Assembly: GCA_028285415.1 (NCBI GenBank)
Contig: JANQPF010000005.1
Coordinates: forward strand, 638,371-702,370
DNA: 64,000 bases
DNA from: Pseudomonadales bacterium
Lineage (GTDB): Bacteria > Pseudomonadota > Gammaproteobacteria > Pseudomonadales > Azotimanducaceae
Direction: 5' to 3'
Numbering within the stretch: position 1 is the first letter of the stretch; every line of letters starts with the position of its first letter. Shown here one piece after another: positions 28,135 to 36,675 of this stretch. Both the position numbers and the translations under genes were made by a program. The notes under the pieces were generated by a model. That model was given only the letters and a program-made list of their open reading frames with translations, ran no database searches and was not told where the DNA came from.

Positions 28135-28157
28135 GGCGGCGTCCGAGGGGCGCCGCC
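28135..28157 (+). terminator. Strong GC hairpin between the spondin and sigma factor genes
   Basis: A 10-base left arm (28135-28144) pairs with 28148-28157, one G-T wobble, 3-base loop, followed only by GTTATT. It lies 11 bases after the spondin stop. It may attenuate transcription into the sigma gene so that the output protein is made in excess. Confidence 0.5.
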
Positions 28158-28169
28158 GTTATTGGAGCG

Positions 28170-28697
28170 GTGACGAACTGGGAAGCGGATGAAGCGCGCT
28201 GGTCAGCCTGGCTGGTCGAGGCGCAGGCTGGAAATGCGGGGAGCTACGAACAGCTGCTGGCTGAGCTCGTGCCCGCGATCCGTGCCTATCTCTTCTCCAG
28301 ATTCGGCAGCTTCGAGGCAATCGACGATTGTGTGCAGGAATGCCTTCTGGCCATTCACCAGGCGCGGCACACGTACGATGCGCGTCGGCCGTTTCGTCCC
28401 TGGATGTTTGCCATCGTGCGCAACCGCACAATCGACGTTCTACGCAAAGTCCGACCGGCCCCCGAGCTACCCGGTGCCGACGCGACAACTCATGACTGGA
28501 ACAGTGAAATCGACGGCCGCCGCTTGCTCGAGCAGCTCTCCCAAGGGTTGCGCGAGACACTCCTGTTGACGAAGCTAATGGGACTGTCGACGGCCGAATG
28601 CGCTGCGCGCCAGGGCATCTCCGAAAGCCTCGTGAAAGTGCGCGTGCATCGAGGAATCCGGCAATTGAAAAGCCTCTGGGAGGCGGAATCATCGTGA
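28170..28697 (+). CDS. ECF RNA polymerase sigma factor
   Basis: 175 aa from GTG 28170 (GGAG five bases upstream); the frame is open to a TTG at 28131 but that lies in the hairpin. Sigma region 2: A-I-D-D-C-V-Q-E-C-L-L-A-I-H-Q then R-P-F-R-P-W-M-F-A-I-V-R-N-R-T-I-D; region 4: L-S-T-A-E-C-A-A-R-Q-G-I-S-E-S-L-V-K-V-R-V-H-R-G. Stop overlaps the anti-sigma start as GTGA. Closest type: SigF/ECF16-like. Confidence 0.9.
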   Translation: MTNWEADEARWSAWLVEAQAGNAGSYEQLLAELVPAIRAYLFSRFGSFEAIDDCVQECLLAIHQARHTYDARRPFRPWMFAIVRNRTIDVLRKVRPAPELPGADATTHDWNSEIDGRRLLEQLSQGLRETLLLTKLMGLSTAECAARQGISESLVKVRVHRGIRQLKSLWEAESS

Positions 28698-29368
28698 CCC
28701 AACGAGACGACAATGCGCTGATCAGCACGCTGGTGGACGACCTCCAGCCCGTTGCCGTGCGTTGGCCGGCGTTGCGAGTTGGTGCGATCTGGCTCGTCTT
28801 GAGCGTGGCGTACGTCCTCGGCGCCATGGCGCTGCTCGGCCCGTTTCGCGAGGGTGCCGGAACGCAGCTGCTGACCCATCCGCGCTTTGCAGCTGAGATG
28901 ATGGTTGGGGTGCTGGCGGTCATCTGTTTCATCATGGTTGCCATTCGCCAGGCGGTACCGGGACAATCGACCCGCCCGCTGCAATATGTTGCACTCGGGC
29001 TTGGCGCCATCTGGCTCTTCAACTTTGTCGCCGGTATTCACTTCCCGACGCTCGAGCCGTCGATGCACGGCAAGCGCGAATTCTGCGCCTGGGAGTCTTA
29101 TGTTTACAGCGCGCCCCCGGCGCTCTTTGCGGTGGTGCTTCTGGTGCGTCGTTTTCCACTGCAGCCGCTGGCCAGCGGCATCAACGCCGGCGTGGCTGCC
29201 GGGTTGATCCCCGCGGTGACCATGCAGATCGCCTGCATGTACGAGCCGGTGCACATCCTCGAGCATCATGCGGCGCCCATTGCCGTTGTTGCACTCGTTA
29301 CCGGCGTCGCTGCGTTCATGGTCAACCGTCATCGACATTCCCACACAAGGAGTGATCCCTTAGGCTAG
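28694..29368 (+). CDS. NrsF-type (DUF1109) membrane anti-sigma factor
   Basis: 224 aa, six membrane helices, GTG start overlapping the sigma stop. Two cysteines fall at residues 131 (E-F-C-A-W-E) and 181 (I-A-C-M-Y-E-P), the same positions I recall for the redox-sensing pair of Caulobacter NrsF. NrsF binds its ECF factor at the inner membrane and releases it on oxidant or metal stress. Ends with a His-rich tail. Confidence 0.85.
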   Translation: MTQRDDNALISTLVDDLQPVAVRWPALRVGAIWLVLSVAYVLGAMALLGPFREGAGTQLLTHPRFAAEMMVGVLAVICFIMVAIRQAVPGQSTRPLQYVALGLGAIWLFNFVAGIHFPTLEPSMHGKREFCAWESYVYSAPPALFAVVLLVRRFPLQPLASGINAGVAAGLIPAVTMQIACMYEPVHILEHHAAPIAVVALVTGVAAFMVNRHRHSHTRSDPLG

Positions 29369-29395
29369 CCCTGCCGACTCACTATTGGATACGGG

Positions 29396-29974
29396 ATGGC
29401 CAAGCGGGAGGACGATGCTGGCGAATCGTCCACGGAGGAAAGCCCCAAGGAATCGCGCCTCGCGCGACACCGGCGCATTGCGGAAGAGATTTACGCGGAA
29501 CCGCGGACCGCGGGGGAGCACCTGCGTCGCGCGTTCGTGACCGTCTGGGCTGCCCACGGCGCGGGTTTTTATGGTCTCGGCTGGATCTGCGCGTTTCTGG
29601 TCCTGGAGTTCAACATGATCACCGGCGAGTTCGGTGAGAGCGACGGGGTGGGTGACTTTCTCGGCAGTCAGCTCCTGGAATATCTCTTCCGTATCGGTTT
29701 CATGTCATTCGTCAACGGTATCCTCGCGTCGATCTGGCCGGTCTACGTCATCGAGTGGCTGGGCGCGTTCTGGGCGATTGCACTTCTGGTGGGTGGCTAT
29801 CTGTCGTTCGAGCACTTGTTAAGACCTGCTGTCGAGGCCTGGTCGCCGGAGCTGAAAGCAGCCCGTGAGGAAGCCGCTGCCAAGTCCGCAGAGAAGGCGC
29901 GGAAGAAGGAAGAGAAAAAGGCCGAAAAAACCAAGCAAGCCGCTAAGAACAAACAAGTGGACGAGTCAGACTAG
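29396..29974 (+). CDS. Membrane protein with long charged C-terminal helix, unknown function
   Basis: 192 aa. Charged, probably disordered N-terminus (1-45), two or three hydrophobic helices (about 50-140), then a highly basic/acidic coiled-coil tail rich in K-K-E-E-K-K-A-E-K. No recognised domain. Convergent with the amidase, overlapping by 4 bases. Confidence 0.65.
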   Translation: MAKREDDAGESSTEESPKESRLARHRRIAEEIYAEPRTAGEHLRRAFVTVWAAHGAGFYGLGWICAFLVLEFNMITGEFGESDGVGDFLGSQLLEYLFRIGFMSFVNGILASIWPVYVIEWLGAFWAIALLVGGYLSFEHLLRPAVEAWSPELKAAREEAAAKSAEKARKKEEKKAEKTKQAAKNKQVDESD

Positions 29975-31386
29975 AACGCTTGTTGCTGCTTTGAACGCCA
30001 GTCGACGTCCGCTTCGAGCTGACCGGCCAGGCTGAGCAACGTACCTTCGTCTCCCATTCGGCCCGCAAACTGAATCCCAACCGGGAGATCGTCCGCCGTC
30101 CAGTGCAGCGGCAGGCTGATCGCAGGTTGGCCCGTAGCGTTGAACAGCGGCGTGTTGGTGGCGTAGCGGAACGTGTTCCGGGTCCAGTCCATCGCCGAAA
30201 TTTCCGCATTGTTCTGGTTCAACGTGCCGTGGACAGGCGGTGGTGTGCCGAGGGTTGCGCTCATCAGACAGTCAATCTCGGCAAAGACGGCTGCCGTCTC
30301 CCGGCTGATGCGGTTGACGTAGTCGAGCGCGTTCAGGATGTCGAGTGCAGAGCTTGAGAAGCCGAACTCCGCACACGTCAGGGTGACGGCCTCGAAGCTG
30401 TCATTGTCTGCCTTGACGCCCGTGAGACTCGTCACCTGGTCGACGAACTGGGCGGCGAACGCACACCAGAGCACGTTGATGTGCCGGGCGAACTCCTCGA
30501 AGTCCAACGTGAAATCACATTCCACCATTCGGTGACCCAGCGATTCACAGCGCTTCACAGCGTTCTCTACGGCAGCTGCATTTTCGGCATGGATCTCGGT
30601 GCCCAGCAGCGACCCTGCAACAACGCCGATGGTGAGCTCGCCGGGCGGCCTGGCGGCCGCTTCGGCAAAGCTGATCGGAGGGGGTGCAATGATGTGTGCA
30701 GCACCCTGATCCGGTCCTGCGACACAATCCAGTAACGCCGCGCTGTCGCGAACGCTTCTGGACACGGCAAACTCGATGGCCTGGCTGAAGAGAGGATCGC
30801 TGGTCCCGGGACCCACGGGGACACGATCCCGGGTGGGTTTTAAACCCACCAAACCGTTGCAGGAGGCCGGCACGCGAATGGATCCGCCGCCGTCGTTGGC
30901 GTGCGCGATCGGCACGATGCCTGCAGCAACTGCTGCGCCCGAACCACCGCTCGAGCCGCCTGCGCTGTGCCCGGACTTCCACGGGTTGTGCACGGGTCCG
31001 AACGCCACCGTCTCGGTAGTGGCGTTGTAACCCATCTCTGGCGTCTGGGTGGTGCCAACCAGATGGAGTCCGGCCGTGCGGAAGCGTTGCATCAGATTGG
31101 AATCGGTGGGCGCCGCCTCGCCGGGTGTGGCGCGGCTGCCCGCCCTACAGGGAGCACCTTGCGCCTGCAGGACAAGCTCTTTGACCAGGAACGGTACGCC
31201 ACTGAAAGGCTGGCCGGCGCTGAACGGCTGGTTGTCGAGCGTGCTCAAGACCGCATTCAGTGACGGATTGTGTGAGTCGATCAACTCGGCAGCGCATGCT
31301 GCGAGTTCCTCTGCGGTGACCTCTCCCTTTACAACGAGCTCAGCTAGCCCGAGCCCGTCATAGGGCGTGTATTCGTTTGTTTTCAT
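29971..31386 (-). CDS. Amidase signature family enzyme
   Basis: 471 aa from ATG 31386. Ser-cisSer-Lys triad: Lys69 in P-F-L-V-K-E, cis-Ser145 in the glycine-serine stretch G-H-S-A-G-G-S-S-G-G, nucleophile Ser169 in G-G-G-S-I-R-V-P-A-S. Hydrolyses a C-N amide bond; family spans 6-aminohexanoate dimer hydrolase to general amidases. The 155-170 region is intact, so it is probably active. Confidence 0.92.
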   Translation of the reverse strand: MKTNEYTPYDGLGLAELVVKGEVTAEELAACAAELIDSHNPSLNAVLSTLDNQPFSAGQPFSGVPFLVKELVLQAQGAPCRAGSRATPGEAAPTDSNLMQRFRTAGLHLVGTTQTPEMGYNATTETVAFGPVHNPWKSGHSAGGSSGGSGAAVAAGIVPIAHANDGGGSIRVPASCNGLVGLKPTRDRVPVGPGTSDPLFSQAIEFAVSRSVRDSAALLDCVAGPDQGAAHIIAPPPISFAEAAARPPGELTIGVVAGSLLGTEIHAENAAAVENAVKRCESLGHRMVECDFTLDFEEFARHINVLWCAFAAQFVDQVTSLTGVKADNDSFEAVTLTCAEFGFSSSALDILNALDYVNRISRETAAVFAEIDCLMSATLGTPPPVHGTLNQNNAEISAMDWTRNTFRYATNTPLFNATGQPAISLPLHWTADDLPVGIQFAGRMGDEGTLLSLAGQLEADVDWRSKQQQAF

Positions 31387-31460
31387 CGCGTGGCGCTCCC
31401 CCGTTCGACACACGGGGTGAGGTTCGCAGATTGAGAGGGAAAAGTGTAGGGGAGGTGCCG

Positions 31461-32348
31461 TCAGCCCTGCAGGCCCTGCTCTTCGGCAATTTTCATCGCG
31501 AGGTAGGTTTCGATCACCTTGATCTCTTTTTTCCCGCCGACGAGGCGCATGATGCCAAGCGCCATCTTCAGTTCCTTCGAGCGCGCAAGCTCGGCAAAGC
31601 TTGCGAATCTGCGTTCCTCGCCGTTGACGGTCACTTTTGGTTCCGCATACATCGCGTTCATTTTCTCGAGGTCTTTGGGGGAGAGCTCAAACGCCTCTTC
31701 CTCGGCGGCCTGCCGATCGTGTTCGAAATGCCAGAGGTCGAAGATCGTCTTCAGCGCGACGAGCAGCACCAGTCCGGCAAGCGGTTCTTCCAGCACGCCG
31801 AGCAGAAATCCGCTGGCGAGGATGGTGATGTGGAGGACAACAATGCGGCGGTACGGGGCAACCATCACGTCTTTGACGGAGTCGGTACCGAAACCATGTT
31901 TGGCAAAGTCTTTCTGCCAGTCGAACAGCTGCAGAAATACGAGCGATGCCAGGGCTGCCAGCATGGTGGGCTCAGCCAGGACCTCGAGCGCTGCAGGGAC
32001 GAGTTCCATCCGGTCCGGAAATTCACCGAACAGTGAAACGACAAACGTGCCGTGACCCCAGCAGAACATGCCGTAGTGAAAGGCAAAAAATGGCGCCAGA
32101 AACAGAGGGAAAGCCAGTTCAAAGGGCGACTCATAGCGTCGCACGACCATACGCAGAATCATCACCGCGCCAATCACGACGTTTTCCATCCAATACAGGA
32201 AGATCAGGTCGAAGCTCTGCCAGTCCCAGAGGAAAACGCCGCAGAGCGGCAGGAGGTTGAGACCGCAAATGATCAAGAGATCTTGCGGCGGGATGTTGCG
32301 AATGCTTGCACCGGGGATCATTGGGAACGCTCCATATTCCAGAGTCAT
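31461..32348 (-). CDS. DUF6498-like membrane protein
   Basis: 295 aa; start at 32348 or at the ATG at 32321. Hydrophobic N-terminal two thirds with F-L-Y-W-M-E-N-V-V-I-G-A, the DUF6498 mark, and F-H-Y-G-M-F-C-W-G-H-G; soluble C-terminus with E-E-E-A-F and a charged helix. Function unknown. Confidence 0.7.
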   Translation of the reverse strand: MTLEYGAFPMIPGASIRNIPPQDLLIICGLNLLPLCGVFLWDWQSFDLIFLYWMENVVIGAVMILRMVVRRYESPFELAFPLFLAPFFAFHYGMFCWGHGTFVVSLFGEFPDRMELVPAALEVLAEPTMLAALASLVFLQLFDWQKDFAKHGFGTDSVKDVMVAPYRRIVVLHITILASGFLLGVLEEPLAGLVLLVALKTIFDLWHFEHDRQAAEEEAFELSPKDLEKMNAMYAEPKVTVNGEERRFASFAELARSKELKMALGIMRLVGGKKEIKVIETYLAMKIAEEQGLQG

Positions 32349-32442
32349 TATCCCCGAGAGTGCTTCGGCAAAGCCGGGCGCAGATCAAAGTCGTCTGCGT
32401 GGACGTGTGAAGTACATCACGGCATCGTCATGCGGGCGTCCG

Positions 32443-32549
32443 GTGTCATCGAACGAACGGGGACACACCTTTTTTTGTCGAAAGAGAAAGGTGCTTGACC
32501 ACTTGACGCTAAAGTCTGCCGATCCCGGGGCCTTGTGCTTGAAAAGCAC
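32443..32549. repeat. Cluster of three inverted repeats in a 285-base intergenic stretch
   Basis: Between the DUF6498 gene and the TonB receptor: GTGTC/GACAC arms (32443-32447, 32462-32466) running into seven T (32470-32476); CACCTTT/AAAGGTG arms (32466-32472, 32487-32493); GTGCTT-GAA-AAGCAC at 32535-32549. The first two overlap and could be alternative folds. The first with its T run resembles an intrinsic terminator on the plus strand, yet no plus-strand gene ends just upstream. Confidence 0.5.
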
Positions 32550-32633
32550 CTTCGACTTCCTCCAGCATGTACGTTGTTCCACAGGCACATCTGCCCGCGA
32601 GAACGTTCATGACCAACTTTGGGGAGGGTAGTC

Positions 32634-35090
32634 ATGTCTACGATCAAGGGAAAAGGTACCTGCACATGGCTATGGATTGCTGCCTTGTTGGTAGGCTCCG
32701 GTCAAATGGTCAGCGCGCAGGAACAGGACGCCAGCGGCATCGTCGAAGAGATAGTGGTTACCACCAAACGCGGTGGTGCCGAAAATGTGCAGGACATGTC
32801 CGAGGCCGTGACGGCATTTTCAGGTCCGAGCCTCGAACGCGAATTCGCGGTTTCTCTGGAAGACTTCAACCACGCCATTCCGAATACTCAGCTGGAACAC
32901 GTTGGGCTCTTTCAAGCTGCCGCTTCGTTCAGCATGCGCGGGATTGGCACAGCCGGTATCGAGAGCTTTGCGGATCCCGTGGTCGCGGTGTTCGTTGACG
33001 ATGTGTACTACTCTCGCAATGCCGTTGCCCTTCTGGATCTCTTCGATATCGAATCCGTGACCGCACTGCGGGGACCGCAAGGGACGCTGTACGGACGCAA
33101 TGCCTTTGCCGGTGCGATCTCGGTGCGAACCAAACGACCGGACGTGGAATCCCAGGCGGTGGAACTGCACGTGGATGTCGGCAACCACGGCCGTCAGAAC
33201 ATCGGACTCGTCTACAACCAGCCAATCAGCGACACCGCCGCGTTTCGCCTGGCAGCGAACTACCACGAGTTGGAAGGTTTCTACGAGAACGACGGGGTGG
33301 TCATCGAAAGCTATGACCCGGCGACGGCGACCCTGGTCACCCGCGTCGACCGGAGCAAGAGGGGCGATCCGGAAAACGGTGAAAGGTCGCTATTTCTCAG
33401 ACCCAGTCTGAGCCTGCGGCCGAACGATGCATGGCGTATCGATATCATCGGTGAAATCTGGGAAGACAAAGGCGACGGCACCGCCAACTGGACGCAGTGT
33501 TACGAGCCGGGCAGCCTGCCGCCGCCCCTGGGCACGGGTCCGAGCGGCGTACCGGCTGTGCATCAGCTCTTCGGGTTTCCCTGCAAAGACCCCTTCGGCG
33601 ATTCTCGGTTCAATGTTTCCGGTGACGGCAGCGACCCGTACGAAGTAGGCGCCAACCTGGCCCCGAACCAGACTGAGCAGGATATCTGGGGAGTGACGCT
33701 GGACACGAGCTACGACACCGAGAACGGCACGTTCACGCTCATCCTGAATCACCGGGACGTGGAAGAGGACATCACAACCGATACGGATGGCTACAACTGG
33801 GACGTGTTCTCGAGCACGAGGCTGCAAACCTTCGAGTCGACCCAGGCTGAACTGCGCTACGCCACGACCTTGAACGACAATATCGACATTCTCGGTGGGT
33901 TGTTCTATCTGCAGGACGAGTATCAGGTGGAACAGTATTTGTGGATCTTTCTCGACAGCGCGCTCTTCGGCGGTGGCGGTTTCACGCGCGACAATCCGCT
34001 CGTGAGCTATGGGACCAACGAACAGGAGCGTTCCTCCTTTGCTGCCTATGTGCAGGTCGATTGGCATCTGACAGACCAGTGGACACTCAATTTCGGCGGC
34101 CGTTACACCATGGAAGAAAAAGATAACGTGCTCGGCATGGCCATCAACGACAGCGCCTGCCCGCCGGGCGAGACTCCCGCCACCGCGGCGTGCAACGGCG
34201 TCCCTTTCTCGGGTACCGATCCCACCAACCCGCGGGACTTTGACCCGTCGGTTCGCTTCGGGCCGGTCGACGAAGACTGGAACGCGTTTTCACCCAGAGT
34301 GGGCGTTGAGTATCGCCTGAGCGAGGACATTCTGTTGTTCGGCTTCTGGCAGCGGGCCTTCAAATCCGGGGGTTTCGTCAACAACGCCGGCACGCTGCCG
34401 GTGTTTTCGGCGCCCTATGATCAAGAGCAGGTGGACAACTTCGAGGTGGGGGTCCGCTCTGATCTCTTTGACGACCGCCTGCGCTTGAACGCCAACGTGT
34501 TCATGGCCGAATACGAAGACCTGCAGCGAGGGGTCATTCGTGCGGCGCCGACGTCAACGGGACAGGAAACGTTCACTGACAATGCCGCAGGTGCGGAATC
34601 GTTTGGGGCGGAGGTTTCTTTCAGCTGGGTACCGGCGGCCGGGTGGAACATCAACGGCAACGTGGGTTACCTCGACATCGAGTACAAGGACTTCGATGCC
34701 GACTTGACGGGTGACGGGATTGAAACGGACAACAGCTCGCTCGACCTCGTCAGGGCACCCAAATGGGACCTGAGCGTGGGCGCTTCCTACGAGTTCGACC
34801 TCGCTGATGCGGGTACTCTCACGATTGGCGCTCGCTATACCTATACGGACGAGATGGTGTTGACGACGCCCAACGACGTTGGCTTTTTCCGTGAGGACCT
34901 GGACACCTGGGACGCTCAGGCGGTGTGGGAATCGGCGGACACCCGCTATCGATTTGCCGTCTGGGGCAAGAACCTCGATGACAACATCGAACGCCTTGGC
35001 GGTACCCCGGTTGCGACCTTGTTTGCCTTCGCGGCACCCACGCAGCCGCGACAATATGGTGCAACGCTGACGGTCAGGTTGGGCGACTGA
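32634..35090 (+). CDS. TonB-dependent receptor
   Basis: 818 aa from ATG 32634 with GGGGAGGG upstream. Signal peptide 1-28 (ending S-A-Q), TonB-box-like E-E-I-V-V-T, plug domain with L-R-G-P-Q-G-T-L-Y-G-R-N-A-F-A-G-A-I, then a 22-strand type barrel ending in an aromatic-rich strand. Active outer-membrane uptake of an unknown substrate. Last gene of the GC-rich half. Confidence 0.93.
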   Translation: MSTIKGKGTCTWLWIAALLVGSGQMVSAQEQDASGIVEEIVVTTKRGGAENVQDMSEAVTAFSGPSLEREFAVSLEDFNHAIPNTQLEHVGLFQAAASFSMRGIGTAGIESFADPVVAVFVDDVYYSRNAVALLDLFDIESVTALRGPQGTLYGRNAFAGAISVRTKRPDVESQAVELHVDVGNHGRQNIGLVYNQPISDTAAFRLAANYHELEGFYENDGVVIESYDPATATLVTRVDRSKRGDPENGERSLFLRPSLSLRPNDAWRIDIIGEIWEDKGDGTANWTQCYEPGSLPPPLGTGPSGVPAVHQLFGFPCKDPFGDSRFNVSGDGSDPYEVGANLAPNQTEQDIWGVTLDTSYDTENGTFTLILNHRDVEEDITTDTDGYNWDVFSSTRLQTFESTQAELRYATTLNDNIDILGGLFYLQDEYQVEQYLWIFLDSALFGGGGFTRDNPLVSYGTNEQERSSFAAYVQVDWHLTDQWTLNFGGRYTMEEKDNVLGMAINDSACPPGETPATAACNGVPFSGTDPTNPRDFDPSVRFGPVDEDWNAFSPRVGVEYRLSEDILLFGFWQRAFKSGGFVNNAGTLPVFSAPYDQEQVDNFEVGVRSDLFDDRLRLNANVFMAEYEDLQRGVIRAAPTSTGQETFTDNAAGAESFGAEVSFSWVPAAGWNINGNVGYLDIEYKDFDADLTGDGIETDNSSLDLVRAPKWDLSVGASYEFDLADAGTLTIGARYTYTDEMVLTTPNDVGFFREDLDTWDAQAVWESADTRYRFAVWGKNLDDNIERLGGTPVATLFAFAAPTQPRQYGATLTVRLGD

Positions 35091-35104
35091 CTTGGGGCTT
35101 TGCA

Positions 35105-35135
35105 GGGCAGGTCCGACGGCAGTTCGGACCAGCCC
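35105..35135 (+). terminator. Likely intrinsic terminator of the TonB receptor gene
   Basis: GGGC-A-GGTCCGA pairs with TCGGACC-A-GCCC across a 7-base loop (one A-A mismatch), then TTT. It is 15 bases after the receptor stop and coincides with the drop in GC content. Confidence 0.6.
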
Positions 35136-35245
35136 TTTGCACCCACTACCGCATCGAGTAAGCCGAAACGCTTTGCCGCGAAGAGCCGTATCAATTCCTC
35201 ATGCGACCCCTTGTTGCCATTCGCCAACGCGTTTAGTTTGGTGAG

Positions 35246-35989
35246 ATGGCTGGGCAAGGACACTCGTATATTCTCTGTAGCACACCTCGTACTGGCAGCA
35301 CCTTCCTTTGCTCGCTCCTGAAGGCAACGAATGTCGCTGGAAAACCCGAATCCTATTTCAGATCGCAAGACGTTGAGGCAAGAGTCGAGGACTGGAACAT
35401 CCGTGAGCCAGATGGTTCTTATCGCTTCAGAGATTTCTTGAACTGCGTTCGCGAACGTGGGCGCACGGACAACGGCGTGTTCGCTGCCAGAATCATGTGG
35501 GGAACGATGCAGGAACTAACCGACGATCTTCGGTCGATCGGAATGGCAGGCGGAGATCTAGACGTTTTGTCCGAGGCATTCGGGCCGCTGAAATTCGTCT
35601 ATCTGGAGCGACAGGACGTTCTGGCACAGGCGATCTCACGGCTTCGGGCCGAACAGACAAACGTCTGGCACATCAAAGACACACGTGATCGGAAAGCAGC
35701 GAGAAACAACGCGCACTACGACCGGGAAGCCATTCGACTCTATATCGATGAGTCTAAAGAGCACGCCCGGGAATGGCACACGTGGTTTACAAAGAATGAT
35801 GTAGTGCCTTTGCGCCTTCGGTACGAAGACCTGGACATAGACGGGCAAGCAGAGGCACACAGGGTTTTGAACTACATCGGTGTCGAGCCTCCGTTGTCTA
35901 CGATCAACGCACCTGACGTCCGCATGGCCGACAGGACAAGTGAGGAGTGGGCAGAGAGATTTAGAGCCGAAACACAGTACGCTGACTGA
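35246..35989 (+). CDS. Stf0-like sulfotransferase
   Basis: 247 aa. The PAPS 5'-phosphosulfate loop CSTPRTGSTFLC is at 11-22, followed by G-K-P-E-S-Y-F-R and V-Y-L-E-R-Q-D-V-L-A-Q-A-I-S, matching Stf0-type trehalose 2-sulfotransferases. Transfers sulfate from PAPS to a sugar or natural product hydroxyl. First gene of the lower-GC region. ATG 35246 has weak TGAG upstream. Its stop lies at a degenerate palindromic repeat. Confidence 0.85.
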   Translation: MAGQGHSYILCSTPRTGSTFLCSLLKATNVAGKPESYFRSQDVEARVEDWNIREPDGSYRFRDFLNCVRERGRTDNGVFAARIMWGTMQELTDDLRSIGMAGGDLDVLSEAFGPLKFVYLERQDVLAQAISRLRAEQTNVWHIKDTRDRKAARNNAHYDREAIRLYIDESKEHAREWHTWFTKNDVVPLRLRYEDLDIDGQAEAHRVLNYIGVEPPLSTINAPDVRMADRTSEEWAERFRAETQYAD

Positions 35990-36047
35990 TGCTCCCGACC
36001 GAACAGCGACGGCCGGGTGACTGAAAACGTATCAACGGACGGGATTG
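35987..36047 (+). repeat. Degenerate copy of the stop-codon-associated palindromic repeat
   Basis: Starts at the sulfotransferase TGA. Shares TGCTC, G-C-C-G-A, and at the right end ACGGAC.GATTG-like bases with the strong copy at 63212-63294. Match is partial and judged by eye. Confidence 0.4.
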
Positions 36048-36182
36048 TAGTTGGGTAGTTCTGGCGATAGGGTGAGGTTTCTCCATTCACTGATTCGGCG
36101 GAGTGCTATCCAAATGATTTCTTAAGCGTTTGGCCCGATGTACGGGTTTGACTACATACGCTGGCTTACCAAAGGAATCAAA

Positions 36183-36656
36183 ATGGCTACGACCGTTCGC
36201 CTCGCCACTCCCAAAGAAAAAGGAGTGGTTCAAAACATCGATCAATTTTATCTGTATGAGTTCGCCAGATTCATGCCTGGCTACTACAAGCTGGGCGATG
36301 ATGGCTTGTTCCACGACGAAGACTACGCGCCTTACTGGGACGATGATCAGAAATATCCCTACCTGATTTTTCATGATGGTGAGAAGGCCGGGTTCGCGCT
36401 TGTCGAAGACAACGGTGAAGAGCGGGTTCTGGCGCAGTTCTTTGTGTTGTACAAATTTCAGGGAATAGGCGTCGCGAGATCAGCCGCGCTTGATCTGTTC
36501 GCATTGCACGTTGGTCCCTGGGTGGTTCATTCGCTGATTGAAAATCCCAAGTCCGAAGGATTCTGGCCAAAGGTGATCGAAGAATTCAGTGCAGGGAAGT
36601 TTACTGTCGCCTTGCAGGAACCAAGGCGTACCCACCATGTATACAAGTTCGGGTGA
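36183..36656 (+). CDS. GNAT-family acetyltransferase
   Basis: 157 aa from ATG 36183 (AAAGGA upstream). Acetyl-CoA loop F-Q-G-I-G-V-A-R and a late segment N-P-K-S-E-G-F-W-P-K-V-I-E-E typical of GNATs that act on small molecules. Substrate unknown. AAC(3) gene begins 19 bases after its stop. Confidence 0.8.
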   Translation: MATTVRLATPKEKGVVQNIDQFYLYEFARFMPGYYKLGDDGLFHDEDYAPYWDDDQKYPYLIFHDGEKAGFALVEDNGEERVLAQFFVLYKFQGIGVARSAALDLFALHVGPWVVHSLIENPKSEGFWPKVIEEFSAGKFTVALQEPRRTHHVYKFG

Positions 36657-36675
36657 GCGGATGGGAGATCACATC

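Noticed and set aside
28131..28170. Earlier TTG start of the ECF sigma factor
   Set aside because: Start would lie in the hairpin and has no ribosome site; GTG 28170 has GGAG at suitable distance.
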